Assembly: GCA_030549495.1 (NCBI GenBank)
Contig: JAUIRK010001052.1
Span: 496,001 to 560,000 of the forward strand
From: Nectonema munidae
Taxonomy: Eukaryota > Nematomorpha > Nectonematoida > Nectonematidae
DNA: 64,000 bases
Direction of reading: 5' to 3'
The translations under genes and the position numbers were made by a program. The stretch's first letter is position 1, and the number at the start of each line of letters is the position of its first letter. The notes under the pieces are model-generated. The model made no database searches. It worked only from the letters and a program-made list of their open reading frames with translations, and had not been told where the DNA came from. Shown here piece by piece: positions 1 to 12,100 of this stretch.

Positions 1-1
1 T

Positions 2-130
2 TATGTGCCGATTGAAAAGGCATCTTTAGTTGGTGCACAACGTGAAAAATTTTTCCAAAAAATAACTAGTGATAGAAAAGAGGACATTAACGCATTTACG
101 GCCAATGTTCCTATTTTGGAACATAAGTAA
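2..130 (+). CDS. Open 3' coding tail of an unidentified gene, cut by the window edge
   Basis: A 42-residue reading frame enters from the left edge and stops at a TAA at 128-130. It is charged and lysine-rich, with a KFFQKITSDRKEDI stretch. I do not recognise it. It could be the last exon of a host gene or the end of a transposase; no acceptor or domain can be seen because the sequence is cut. AT-rich non-coding sequence follows. Confidence 0.2.
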   Translation, partial: YVPIEKASLVGAQREKFFQKITSDRKEDINAFTANVPILEHK

Positions 131-566
131 TTTCATCTTCGTCTGCTTTTTTCAATGACTTTGAATATAAATGGTCTGCGTTTTTTAGATATCGTCTGCT
201 TTGCTTGGCCTTAAATGAATTAAAAAAGAGTACCAAATTTATAAACGAAAATATACAATATTTTTAATTTGCGCACAAATTAAATGGTATTTTTAAATTT
301 TTCTTATTTTTTCTCCAGTAATTTTGTTTTTTCATGTAAGCTGAAGAAGTTAAAGAATCACTTAACTGTAGATCTAATAAGAACCCTTGGTTTATTGTAA
401 ATCAAGATGTAGATACAACACCATAAATTCATACTCTACCGTAAATTTAAAAGCTATCTAACCAAATGGGGTTATTTTTTAAGCTAAATTGAAGTATTTC
501 TGTTTAAACATTTTTTAACAGAACAATTACACACAATAATTTTAAACTTCTATATATGTCTTACCA

Positions 567-1707
567 GTGATTTGTTTGATCGCCAGAATGCTAAATCATC
601 GTATGATTACATTTCTACCAAGCAGTGTTCTTCGTGCTGTAAGTTCGGACACACAACGAAAAACTGCAAATCAACAAAGTTTTCCTGTAAATTTTGTGGA
701 GAAAATCATAAATATCTTGAATGTGATAAGTCTAATAATACAGATTTGTTTAAATGTAGTAATTGTATTACGAAAAAATTAATAAATATAAACCATAGTG
801 CGTTTAGCTATGAATGCCCGTGTAAAGTTTCTAATTTAAAATATGTTAAATCATCTACTGCAAATTTTCAATGTTCTAATATATAACCTATGAACTGTTT
901 AAACGAAGACATTTTTAACAATATTAATAATGATTTAACGGAAACACATTTTTATAATAATCTATACATGTATGATGAAATGCCTTCAGTATATACTAAC
1001 TTGGAAAACTTTGATAATACAACTAATCTTACTAATGGATTTAATATTTTAAGTTTGAATTGCTGCTCCCTATTTTCTAAATTAATCGAAATAGATGACT
1101 TAGTTCACTATTTGAATAGATGAAAAATAATTTCATCTAGATGTTTTGGTTTTGCAGGAAACATGCCCTAAAACCGACAAGAACTATTCAAGCTTCTTCC
1201 ATATTAACTAATCACTCCGGTGTTGCTTTTTATGTTAAAAATGATCACCAATATTACTTTTCAGAGGTAACTAATAATATTTATTTTGAATGTCTCTCAT
1301 TAATTGTTGTTTCGAGTAAGAAAAGTACATTAGCTATACACAATTTTTATCGCCCTCTATCAATTGAAACGAATGTTGAATTCTTTATTGATGAATTTTC
1401 ATCTTTTATAAACAGAATGGATAATTTTTTAGTCAATATCATTGTTGGAGATTTTAACATAAATTTACTTAATGTTGATAAAAATTATAATGTTCAAAAG
1501 TTTCTAAACTTAATGTTTCTTAACTTCTTCAAACCCACTTTTACGAAAATAACTCATCCCACTTCCAAATCATTAATTGATAACTGTTTTGTCCCAACCA
1601 ATTTCATACAATACACATCTTACATACTTGAAACATCAATCTCTGACCACTATCCACTTATTCTAAGGTTAAATGGTGTCAACAGGTCAAAAATTCAAAT
1701 AATTTGA
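567..1707 (+). mobile_element. Decayed LINE copy: end of ORF1 plus ORF2 endonuclease
   Basis: A 5'- and 3'-truncated non-LTR retrotransposon. The first part (572-886) is the C-terminal zinc-knuckle region of an ORF1 protein, with CCHC-type motifs such as CSSCCKFGHTTKNC and CKFCGENHKYLEC. It matches in order and spacing the end of ORF1 of the nearly intact LINE at 39894-43875 (both have a GHTT knuckle and an NHSA motif). ORF2 starts at the ATG at 890, three bases after the ORF1 stop, and gives part of an APE-type endonuclease, including IVGDFNINLL (the GDFN motif) and SISDHYPLIL (the SDH motif). A stop near 1121 interrupts it and no reverse transcriptase follows. Same family as the 40-kb LINE but much more diverged, so an older copy. 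Confidence 0.75.
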
Positions 1708-1722
1708 TAAATGTTGACTTTA

Positions 1723-1756
1723 GCTAAACCAAATGTAGCAACATTTGGTTTTTAGC
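1723..1756. other. Hairpin just after the LINE endonuclease remnant
   Basis: AAACCAAATGT (1726-1736) and ACATTTGGTTT (1741-1751) are perfect inverted repeats of 11 bp around a 4-base loop. GCT (1723-1725) and AGC (1754-1756) extend the stem past a two-base bulge. It lies 20-50 bases past the point where the LINE copy stops being recognisable. It may be part of a LINE 3' region or a short palindrome; no function can be assigned. Confidence 0.4.
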
Positions 1757-2262
1757 ACAATAAGGCAAAATATACTGTACATATTAAGAATAAAAGCATC
1801 ATATTTGAAAGCAATGTTAACATAACAAATTTCCTGACTTTCCCTGGTTATTTTTAATTTCCCAGACTTTTCAAAAAAGGGGCAACCATGGTTTTATATC
1901 ATCTTTAATTTAGAATTTGAAATAGCGATTTTTTCCAGACTAGTATTTTGTACTTCTATTTTGAGTTAATAGACTGTATAACCCTCTTTTAAAGGTCTAT
2001 GACCACAATAGATCAAATATTTGTGTAAAAAATCAATAAATTTTATGTTGAAAAGCAGAAATATTTTTATGATTTATTTATTCTCTTATATGTTTTGAAC
2101 CCATTAATTATCTGTTTCTATGTGGTTTCATTTCCTTATTCATCAAAATTTATATTTAATGAAAGATCGTTAGTGTTTTTCTAATTTTAATATTTTTTAG
2201 GATGTGCGAATCAGTCTTGGTGTATGAGTGTGATCTTTTACTTTGGTTATAAAATGCATACA

Positions 2263-2445
2263 GGTTGGTTGGTTGGTTTGAGATATCAAAGCACTTTCAG
2301 CCGTAAGGCTATATGCTCGCATTATGCTTAAGATGGTTAATCACAGTTTTTGTGAATTTGTTTTTAGAGTTGGGAGCCTTGGGGATCGAACCCCTGACCT
2401 TCAACTGTTAAGCTGAGACGTATACCCTAACAACCATTGAGGCTC
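2263..2445 (-). mobile_element. tRNA-derived SINE, copy 1
   Basis: Read on the minus strand this begins GAGCCTCAATGG, carries a clear pol III B box GGTTCGATCC (plus-strand 2383-2392), a body with CATAATGCGAGCATATAGCC, and ends in CTTTGATATCTC followed by CAACCAACC repeats. The same sequence recurs at 44405-44574 and 55132-55309. The flanks AAATGCATAC (left) and AAATTCATAC (right) look like a target-site duplication with one mismatch. Such SINEs depend on a LINE for movement; the partner is not shown here. Confidence 0.8.
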
Positions 2446-3567
2446 AAATTCATACTAATGGCTAAACGTTTTTTTATATAAATTTATAGATATAAAAAAC
2501 AAAAAATTATTTTTTAAATCAAGATATTATTTGTGCTAAATGAAAAATAATATATCTTTAAATTTTTGTTCTTACAAAGAAACGTTTTAATTTTACTTTA
2601 AAATTTTTTTATTATCAAAAGAAAAATTTAGTTTCAAGTTTCTTTTTACTGAAGATATTATAGTACTGCCTTATTTGCCGAAGAAGAGGAAAATTGTTAT
2701 CTTGCAAATTTTCTTTTACTATGATAAAGATATTTTAAACACAGTAACACAATTTCCAAAATTGATTGATAATAATAATGCAGGAATGGATACTTATATA
2801 TACTGTAAGGCGAAGAACAAATCGCTGCGCTGTCTCAGTTTTTTATAGTAGTATAGATATCTAGGCATTCAATTATTACATTTTTTCACTGAAATAAATC
2901 AAAACCGGCAAAAAATGTCAATATATATAAAAGTTATATTTAGATTACTTGTATAAACAAATTGTAAAGCAAAATATAGAAAAGCGCAAATGTATTCCTA
3001 GACAAATTAGCTTGAATTTGTATTTAAAAATCAAAGATTTAAATTTCTCTTCCTATACATCCGTGAAAAACATAATGGATCGAAATGCGTGAAATATTTT
3101 AGCTATTATGTAAATCGCTACAACAAAAATTGTTAATCTTTATTTTTACTTTTTAATATTTTATAAAGAGCTTATCAATTTTTTAATAGTTATTTTGAAG
3201 AAACTATGTCTTTAGAATCTAATTAATTTGATATGGTGGATTTTGGCTCAAAGTTATTTTAAACTAATCGGTAACACGGGTTAAATTGTGCCAATTTAGT
3301 GATAAGCAATTTATTCGTTTGATATTTTTTTAAAACAAATTAAAAATTACTCAAAATTGAATCCATTACCCATTCTTGTTATCCTGGTTTGGCAAGAAGG
3401 CATAAATTTACCCATCTTTATTTATCTCCTAGTAGGAGAGAGCGTGAGAATTTTCTCCATCTTAACTTAGATGCATCCCTCATTGAAAGTGTAAATAATT
3501 TTACTAAAAAGTGACCTGTAAAAAGATTATTGCTTTAGAAAAGGTAAAAAAAAGTTTATTTATTATA
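2446..3567. other. AT-rich stretch with no recognised feature
   Basis: About 1.1 kb of AT-rich sequence between the SINE and the Tigger transposase. No long open frame, exon-like block or repeat copy was recognised. The right part is probably the 3' non-coding end of the Tigger element. Confidence 0.4.
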
Positions 3568-5087
3568 TCAATCATTTTTCATTTTGTAAAAATAATCATT
3601 TATGCATGTTTGTTTGAGTTCAGAACATTTGATTTCATCAATGAAATTTTCAATGTGTGTGAGTTTGTCTAATAACGCTTCACCATCACTATGAATTTAC
3701 GCAGAGTTGCACATATGCTTAAAGCAGCTACTGGTGTGGGTAAATCTGTCCCAGTACTTTCGTTCTCATCGTCTTCTTCATCACTATCTTCTTGTTGGCC
3801 TTGATTGGGTTTGTCGCTGACAGCAGCAACGATTCCTTCATCAGTGATAGGCCCACAGGTTATCACTCTTTCATCGACAATAACATAATTTTCAAATGGT
3901 TCCACTTCCACCCCAAACGTAGTAGCTCTTTTGCAAACTTCTTCTAATTGAACATCATTTTGGTCTTCGACACTAAGGTTGGTGTTATCATCAAAAAATT
4001 GTACTTTTTTGAAACAATTAGCAATTGTTGTTGAAGTAACAGAAGACCAAGCTCTTTGAATCATATGCAAAGCATCAAGAACAGTTACTTTGACAATAGG
4101 GTTATTATTTTCCATGGATGTGGTAAGTTTGTCAACAAGTATACGTCGGTAATGTGTTTTCAAGTTTTTTTTATAATACCCTGATCCATTGGTTGTGTTT
4201 GGAGGTAAATAAACGATCTCAATATTAGTATGTGCAAGGCGTGAGTGAGAAGGAACATTATCTACTATGAGAGCAATTTTTTTTTCGAAGCAGAATCGAC
4301 GGTTTAATGTTATCAGCCAGTTTGTAAAAATCTCTGATGTCATCCAGGCCTTTTTATTGTTCCTGTATTTTGTTGGAAGAGTTTTAACATTCTTGAAACA
4401 ACGAGGCTTGGCTGATTTTCCAATCACCAAAAGTGGAACTTTGTCTGTACCATTCATGTTTGCACAGAGAAGAACAGTCAATCTCTCTTTGGACAACTTT
4501 CCAGACGAACACTGTTCGCCTTTAAGTGTAAGTGACTTCGAAGGAAGAAGCTTATAGAAAAGTCCTGTCTCGTCAGCGTTGTAAATACAATTTAGAGTGT
4601 ACTTGTTAAGAAGTCTTGGTAAGAACGTGGAAACCCAGTTCTTAATTTGATCATCTGTTACACTTCTTAACACTCCACATAGAGTACGAAAACATATGTT
4701 ATGTCTATCCTTAAATTTTGTTAGCCAGCCATCACTGCAAGTAAAGTTTGAGTGCTGAAAGTCTGATACATACTTTGCTGCTTTTTCTTGTAGCATCGGG
4801 CCTGAAACAGGAATATTTTGTGCCCGTGCGTCTTTAAACCAAATGAGAATGGCTTCTTCTACATCAGGATAGTGTGGAAGACGAACACGTTTAATTAAAG
4901 AATTTTTATTTTCATAGGCCTCATTTATTTCATCAGATTTTTTTATCCATGTTGACAATGTATTCAACGGTATTCCAAACTGTTTTGCAATTTGTGTCTT
5001 GGATTTTATTTTTTTTTCAACCTCTAACAATGCCAAATACTTTGTCTCTATCTTATGTGAAGTTAGCTTGCTTTTTATGTTTGGCAT
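3568..5087 (-). pseudogene. Tigger (CENP-B/jerky-like) transposase, nearly open but altered at the third catalytic site
   Basis: The open frame runs 3669-5180, but the probable start is the ATG at 5087 (MPNIKSKLTSHKIETKYLAL). In order it has a psq/HTH DNA-binding domain (TQIAKQFGIPLNTLSTWIKK), a CENP-B-type second HTH (from RLPHYPDVEEAILIWFKDAR) and a DDE_1 catalytic core (IYNADETGLFYKLLP, then ALIVDNVPSHSR). The family's SLQPxDQGII block, which carries the third acidic residue, is replaced by NGSGYYKK. The expected QPMDQGII can be read in another frame at that point, so two compensating indels scrambled about seven residues without closing the frame. A further frameshift near 3690 cuts the C-terminus: the shifted frame reads on through SELKQTCINDYFYKMKND to a stop at 3568-3570. 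Very likely inactive. Confidence 0.85.
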
Positions 5088-5610
5088 AATACGTAACACA
5101 AAAGAAAATGAAAATAAAGAAGCAAAGTGATGCACAGATGAATGTTTATGACAAAAAAAATGTGACAAAAGTAAATACACAAGTGATAGTATTGCTACAT
5201 GAAACTATCTATGCTCCACTAGTATTTGATGTATACACTGCTGTGTTTGCCTACAAAAGAAGCATCCAAAAAACTCATTCATTACAATCTGTCAAACGGA
5301 AAGCTTATTACATCAAATGATTGATTTTTCTTAATTTTAGCACATACAGAAAAACAATAGTGTCATAAAAAGCATGCTTCAATAATTTCAATTAATCAAT
5401 ATGTTTTTGAAAATAACACTTCGACTTATAGAGAGAATACTGATAGATTTTTTCATGCACGGAACTTGTGAAACGCTTCAAGATAAATGAAGTTTCGAGT
5501 TATTAAGTTCGAGATATCGTATTTAAATTAATATTAAAAAGGCCTCAAAGGGAGGGAATAAAAAAACAATTTCGACTTATCGAACTTCGAGTATACTTAT
5601 ATAAGTGCTA
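3568..5610 (-). mobile_element. pogo/Tigger DNA transposon 1
   Basis: The transposase lies on the minus strand. Upstream of it, about 5450-5600, are repeated motifs of the type TCGATAAGTCGAA, CTCGATATCTCGAA and AACTCGAAA, which are typical of the 5' non-coding region of Tigger elements. The outermost terminal inverted repeats and the TA target duplication were not identified, so both ends are approximate. The element lies outside the recognised host genes. Confidence 0.7.
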
Positions 5611-5859
5611 TTCATTCAAAATTGTATATGATTGTAAATTTTAACGAGAGTATTTATATAAACATTAAGTTATAAGGTTAGACATACAAGTAATATTACA
5701 ATTAGGTGAAAAAGATTTTGATTGACAGTTTTTGATATGAAAGGGCCATTTAATTAACATAAAAATTATATCAAAATATGCAGCTAGCGATTTTAGAAAG
5801 AGTCGCGAAATTTGAAGGTAATATTGTTTAGCCAATTTCCACAAACAAAAAATTTTTTG

Positions 5860-8341
5860 CACAACAAAAATTGACCGGACTTTATTCGTAAAAAATTGAC
5901 ATAAATTTTTTTCTTTATAATCACTTTTCCCTATTAATTTTTAATAAGAGAACAAGAAAGATTTTAAGTACTCTCTTTTAAAAATTGCGATCCTTAGACA
6001 AAGGATATTTCAATTTTGTTTTTAATTCTTCTTATCATTACCACGTAATTCATCAGCATAAAATTATTATAATTTTAAACATAGTTTACATACTCGAAAA
6101 GAACAAGATCCACAAATATAATAAGAACAGTTGGGACAACACGTTCTTGTTTTATTTTTTGACATATTTTACAGGTAGTCCTTTTTCCATATCCCAAAGT
6201 CTGGTCGCTAAATGTTGAGGTTCTATCTTCGCTTAGAATTAGTATTTTTCTTAAAAAACTTCTAGAATTTCCTCTTTTTCACATAGAAATTCTCTCAGGT
6301 CAATCAAAAACTCTCCTTTTTTAGTTGAAATTTTCCTTTCTTTGCATAAAATATAAGTATTCAACCACACGATGTCTAATAAATTGAAAAATACTGCGAG
6401 TGGCCATCTTCTAAAACCTGGTTTCGTAGAATATGCTCTCAGCATTTCATCAGCAGCATCTACTCCTCCTTTTTCTTTATTGTAATAAAGAATGCATTCT
6501 GGAAAAAGAAAAACATCTTTATTTTTTTTAGCTAGGTAACCTACTAACATGATATGCGTAAAAATGAATTTTGATTCATAAAGCCGATCATTCTTCTCAA
6601 ACTTCATTTGTGGGAGAATTTTTCTTCTGTGAGATCTAATTGTTCCCACAAGTGTTGTCTTTTGTCTCAAAAGGTTCTTAGCGCAGGAAAGACTTGTAAA
6701 AAAAATTGTCGCAAGTAACATTCAAGCCCATATCTTTATAGGAATCTAACAATTTCAAAACAACGTGTTCGCCTTGGCTTGAATGAATTCGAGATTCATC
6801 CTTACCAGTGTAAGGAAGTGATTGCAAAACATAGTAACTGTGGGAATCACAAAACATCCAAAACTTTATTCCAAATTTTGATGGTTTACTTGGCATGTAT
6901 TGAATGAATTTGCACCGGCTGCGACATGGATAAAGATGTTCGTCAACAATAACTGATCCATGAGGAAAGTAGCACTTTTGAAAGTCCTCTGTTACGTTGC
7001 TGCAAAGTTAGTTGCTCTAAGCTGTGAACGGATCTTTTTCTTTTCTTAGGGAACGCGAGATCTTGTCATCAAATCGTAAATAAAGTAAAATTTTTTAAAA
7101 TCGTTACGAGATATCGTCTCATTGAATAATTTTCTTTCATAATTCGTTTTCCAAAAGTTATGAAGAGGTTCACTTCGTCCTTTGAGTACACCTTTCATTA
7201 TGCAAAGTCCAAGAAAAACAAAGAATTTCGACAAAGGTAAAGAAAAGTTCAAGTCATTCTTTCTTTTAGCCTCTTTTGCGGTAAGTTTGATTATTTCATC
7301 TAAATTTCTGTGTCCATACACTTCCATAAAGACATCAAAACTGTTGTTTACGCGATTTCTTATGGCGTAGGACCACCAGACTTACGAAGGAGTTTGCGCG
7401 AAAGAGTTTTGCTTGATGAAGGACATTCAGATGTCCAAAGCGTATTGTTTTTTAATTGAAAAGTTCGAACATTACATGAAGAAGAATGAGAAGACGAAAT
7501 GGAGTCATCATCATTGGTATCACAATCACATGCAAAGATATAAGATAATGAAAAAGAAAACACACTTGAACTTGAAGATTCATAGGAGTCAGTAGTATAC
7601 TCTTAATTATCTTTAGATATGTTATATTGTGTAAATAAAAGAAATGAGCAAAACAAAATACTGTTGGAAGAAATTCACGGACCACGAATTGTAATGATTA
7701 GTTATGTATCATTCAGAAAAATCAATAAACTATAAAACTCTATGTACGCGCAACCACTGCTTCAAATAATAAAACTGCCCTCTTTTTTTGTAAACACTTT
7801 TTGGCATTTGTTTTGTTAACGATGAATGCTTTATTACGATATCAATGAATGCCACATTACGATATCAATGAATGGTGTTTGAAGATTTACACAAAAGAAG
7901 TTTAGAGGTTACAGATGATTTTGCTTGCTTTATATGTCAATATAGAAAAATCAGAAAACTTAATCAACAATAATCTAAAACTAAAATATAAACAACCTCA
8001 AACAGAAAAACTGCACGCTATTTTGTAAACATTTCGCCACAATGCGTATTACACTGATGATGAGTATTTCAACCTAACATAAGAAGTTTCACGAATGTGG
8101 AGTTGAATTGGCTATGTATCATTCTATAAAAATCAACAAACTGTATATAATTAATAAACATTTTCATGCACACTTTATCTCAATTTGTATTGCTTTTCAC
8201 TCCAATAAAAGTTTTTTGGCATATGTTCGTATTATTAATTTGCGTTATTGCAATTACAAGAGAATTGAAGCTGAAACACTTTATCGGTCAATTGACCGGT
8301 ATGGTCTTACTTGATATTCTAAAGGCATGGTCTTTCTAGGG
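5860..8341 (-). mobile_element. piggyBac-family element with recognisable right end
   Basis: The decayed transposase lies at 6090-7600. On the right, minus-strand sequence begins TTAA CCCTAGAAAGACCATG (TTAA at 8342-8345), the form of a piggyBac terminus next to its TTAA target. A palindromic GGTCAATTGACC subterminal motif follows at about 8286-8297, and a related TTGACCGG lies near 5870 on the left. The left TTAA end was not recognised, so 5860 is a minimum. The transposase reads from the right end towards the left, as expected. Confidence 0.65.
6090..7600 (-). pseudogene. piggyBac transposase (PGBD-like), broken into several frames
   Basis: The pieces lie in the correct order on the minus strand: an acidic/serine-rich N-terminus (about 7380-7560), the DDE_Tnp_1_7 start (FMEVYGHRNLDEIIKLT, 7046-7340), the first catalytic block VIVDEHLYPCRSRCKFIQ (about 6900-6970), YMPSKPSKFGIKFWMFCD, a second block NVTCDNFF (about 6700), and KGGVDAADEMLRAYST with RRWPLAVFFNLLD near the end of the core. 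At about 6100-6190 the C-terminal cysteine-rich domain is split between frames (TTCKICQK and CCPNCSYYICGSC). At least four breaks. Dead copy. Confidence 0.85.
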
Positions 8342-9027
8342 TTAATACTATTTTTTCCCTTCTTAGCACAAATATTCAATACTCCTTTTAAACTTTTTCA
8401 CTTCCTCCAAAGTTTTCTTTAACAATAAGCAACCTTCTTTGTGTACGCGTAATTCTGGAAAAAAGTTCTTTTCTTATTCTTTTTTAAATTGTTTTGATCT
8501 TTAATGGCCTAGCTCATTTACTGATCTGCCACAAAATATGCTTTCACTTTCAAAGCGACGTTGTGCAAAAATGCGGAAAATAAGACGGAATCCTCGATAC
8601 ACTATTGCTAGATCCTACTTTACGGCTTCGTATAAGTTAATTTTTACAAAATCTAGATTACTTTAAAAAGTTAGCTTTCCTGATCTAATAAATTCAATTT
8701 CTTGAAATAAGACTATTAACGTCTTTTAGAAGTAGTGCTATTAGAAGACGAAAGTTGCCCTTATTGACTTTTAACTGATCTAATAACTAATACACGTTCA
8801 TGAATTCTTGGTTATGAAGTTGAGGATTAACTTTTTGAAGTTGATAATAAAAATAGCCGTGACAAAAACATGAAATTATAAATGAGAATGTTTGGTGATG
8901 TATTTTATTCATATAAAATAATAAAAACATTTTATTTTCATAAAATTTTCGAATTATCAAAAATATTTTCAGCATAATTTATAATAATAAATTTTATTAA
9001 TTGTAGAAAAATATTAAAATTATAAAA
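7601..9027. other. piggyBac 5' non-coding part, then spacer to PEPD
   Basis: 7601-8341 is the non-coding 5' part of the piggyBac element. 8346-9027 is AT-rich sequence after the PEPD stop codon and probably includes the PEPD 3' UTR. No other open frame or repeat was recognised. Confidence 0.35.
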
Positions 9028-9141
9028 TCAAACAGTCAAATTCATCATAAAATGTTCAATCTCTTTAACAGTTCTCGGCAAGTCTTTTGATAGTAGTTCA
9101 TACCCATTAGGAGTTATCAATAAATTATCTTCAATGCGAAC
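9028..9141 (-). CDS. PEPD: PEPD exon 13 (terminal)
   Basis: Encodes VRIEDNLLITPNGYELLS to MMNLTV and the stop at 9028-9030. It contains the last metal ligand, E446, and the PRTVKEIEHFM block seen in human as PRTVEEIEACM. Confidence 0.93.
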   Translation of the reverse strand, partial: VRIEDNLLITPNGYELLSKDLPRTVKEIEHFMMNLTV

Positions 9142-12100
9142 CTTAAAAAAGTGTTCATAAAATCTTAATGTATGTTATATAGTTTATAAATTTTCAATGC
9201 AAAGTGAATAAAAAATATCATAAAATAAAATGTAATTGACGATAAACTCATTTTGAAGGTCACTCAAGGAATAATGTCATAACTTTAAAGGATGCAATTA
9301 TTGATCTCTGAAATATTTCTATGAAGATGACACATTTTTCATCTGTTTTCAACAAACCATGGGAAGAGATTATTTTAAACATCTTGTACCAAAATTTTAA
9401 GCCACTTACCATCGAACGGGCTACATGGTATAGCAAAATGAGTTTTAAGGAAAAAAGCATACGTTTTTTGTTAATACTTAAAGTACTTATATTAATTCAA
9501 AATCCTCTGAGCTCGTAAAAAATAGAATTAATTGTCCTCATAACTACATTGCTCAATGCGCATTCAATTAAATATTTATTTTAATGTAATTTTCATTCGA
9601 ACAAATTTTTTTGCATCGAGGGTAAGTAAGCTAAAAGTGAATCCGCCTAATTATAGTGTGTAGCTTTATATTTCCAGGACGCATAAACACCTCTGACGGA
9701 CAATAGAAACATTGCCTGGCTCCAAAAAACATATTTCCTTAACAAACATTTAGCTACTTCTCTTATTTTATTTTCAACTTTCATCCTTCTTTTTTCATAT
9801 TAAATAATGATCTTCAACCCTCGTTCACAAAATTTTTTTTAAGGTCATATGCAAGTTAACAAGCTAAATAAAGTGCCTAAAAGTGTCTTAAATTGTAAAA
9901 TTTCTTAATATATTACTAAATTATAAAAATATTAATTTTTTGAATACTTCAATAAGTTTAAAGTAATTCTATAAAAGGGCGGACGGCTTAAAATATTTTA
10001 GAGGATAAAAGAAAAATATTTATTAGTTAAAAGTTTACTACCAATAAAGCTTTAGGTAAATTTCTTCATATTCAATTAAATAAGAAATATGGGTAAAAAT
10101 TAACTCCATTTAATAAACTTTTTTAAATATCAATTAAAAGGTCATTCTACAAACCACAAAAATAAAAATATTGAAGTTTAATACTATATGAATGGATATG
10201 TCACACAAAATAACAAACATTAACCGAAAAAATATTTTTTTAAAAAGTAGATGTACATTATTTTCAAAAGTTTATAACTTATTCGCCTTTATTGAAATAC
10301 AAATGGGCAAAAGGGAGTATTCTCTAGAGGACTTATTCAACACTTGTTTTAGATTTGGCATCATTGGTATCAAAACCAAAAATTTCATCTTTAATAAATT
10401 TAATGCAAAATTCAAAACCATTTAAAACAAATTTAACTATTTTTTAACACATTGATCAAATTTGTTAAATGATATGAGAAAGAATATAAATAGATAACTT
10501 GTCAAATAGCAAAGATAAACATTTTAAACGAGTTTAATAATATAGTTGAAATTTTGAGATTTTATTTTCGTTAAATTATAACAATTTTCTAAGTGGATCA
10601 ATGGCATAAAGAAAAAGATTCATAAAAACTACTTTATATAAATGATTTTTTACTACTTTTATAAAAACAAACTAAAAAAAAGGTTTCCGTGATTTTTCAT
10701 CAGAAACAACTGATAGAAGCAATCCGGTCATGCCTTGGGTAGTAAAATCATTAGAAATGGGTTCTATAGGATTTTCAGTGTTTAGTTTGGCCTTAATTAA
10801 AATTTAATCGTTTATTAGCTCAAGAGAACAATGTCTTAAAATTAGAAAAATTCAAACCATCTAACATGAATAAAAAGTATGTATATAACAATTTCTTTCT
10901 ACATTCCAAAATGAGTCTGTAAACATTCTATTTGCATAAAAAGCTACTCTTTTCTCAAATAAGATCTTAAAAAGTGTGATGGAAATATACGTGTAAATTA
11001 TAAACAGATCAAGTAAATTTAAACATATCAAATGTTTAGTACCAAATATGAGATACTGAAAACATTCAAACGCTATGATGTGACAGTTATGTTAAAGAGA
11101 AAATTAACCGAAATATTTTGAGGAAAAACGAATCCTTAAAAAATTTACTTCAATCACTGGAATTAACATTTAAAGGTATGAAATTAAAAAGTAAATGCAT
11201 ACTCCACCAATATTGAGAAAGTCCTTTATTTTTTCTTGGTTTATAAACTTTGCAATTTCTGGCTTTTCAAATGCAGGAGAAATCAGCTTAATTTTTAGAA
11301 AGAATATATGAATTAATGGATATCATTGATTTCAAAGAAATCGATGATACTTTATCGATAAAATAACATCCTGGTTCAACAGTTATAACCATGTTGGCTT
11401 CTAGAATCCTACTACATCTCAAATGAAATTTCTTGCCAGTATTTACATCTTCTTCTTTGACCTAAAAGTAAGAATGTAAAACTAAATAAAATATTTAGTT
11501 TAAATTGAAGGATCTTTATAAAAGTAAAACTTTTTATATTTGGAAGGAGTAGAAAATAATTTATTTGATTATTAAACTTTCATCAAAAGTGGTTTTTGAT
11601 GTAGTGGCTACTTCAGCGTTGGCTTTTGCTGCTTATAAAAACTTGAAAATATAAAATAAAGTACTATCTAATTTTTGCCTCCTATTATTTTGAAATTACT
11701 CTGAGAACAGACAGTTTCATTTTAAAATAGTGAAAATTCTTTTATTAGTTTATTTTGTCTCCTTTCTATCTTATGTTAATTATGTAGCAAATTTTGAGTA
11801 AAAGGTAAGGTAACGGTACCGTGGGTGTGTTTTCATTGACATGAACAAATTGGAATTTTTTTTTAGTTTTTGTTGAAGCTCTACAACTTTTTTTTCCTTA
11901 AAAGTTATCATAAAAGGCAAATCATTGCAAAATGCAATCTTAATGTATTGTTTGATTTTTGTTTGCAGAATTTCAACTTTATTTATACCTTTTTTGAGAG
12001 TCTAACTAACCTATACTTATTCTTATACACTAAAAAGAATGAAAAAATTCTAATACAAAGTTTTCTAACTTTAGTTCTGTTTTACATTTTTGATAGAAAT

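Noticed and set aside
4267-4557. 96-aa plus-strand open frame
   Set aside because: Exact antisense of the Tigger 1 transposase; its residues mirror the coding strand and show no domain.
5108-5320. 70-aa plus-strand open frame
   Set aside because: Lies over the 5' part of Tigger 1 with no recognisable domain and AT-driven composition.
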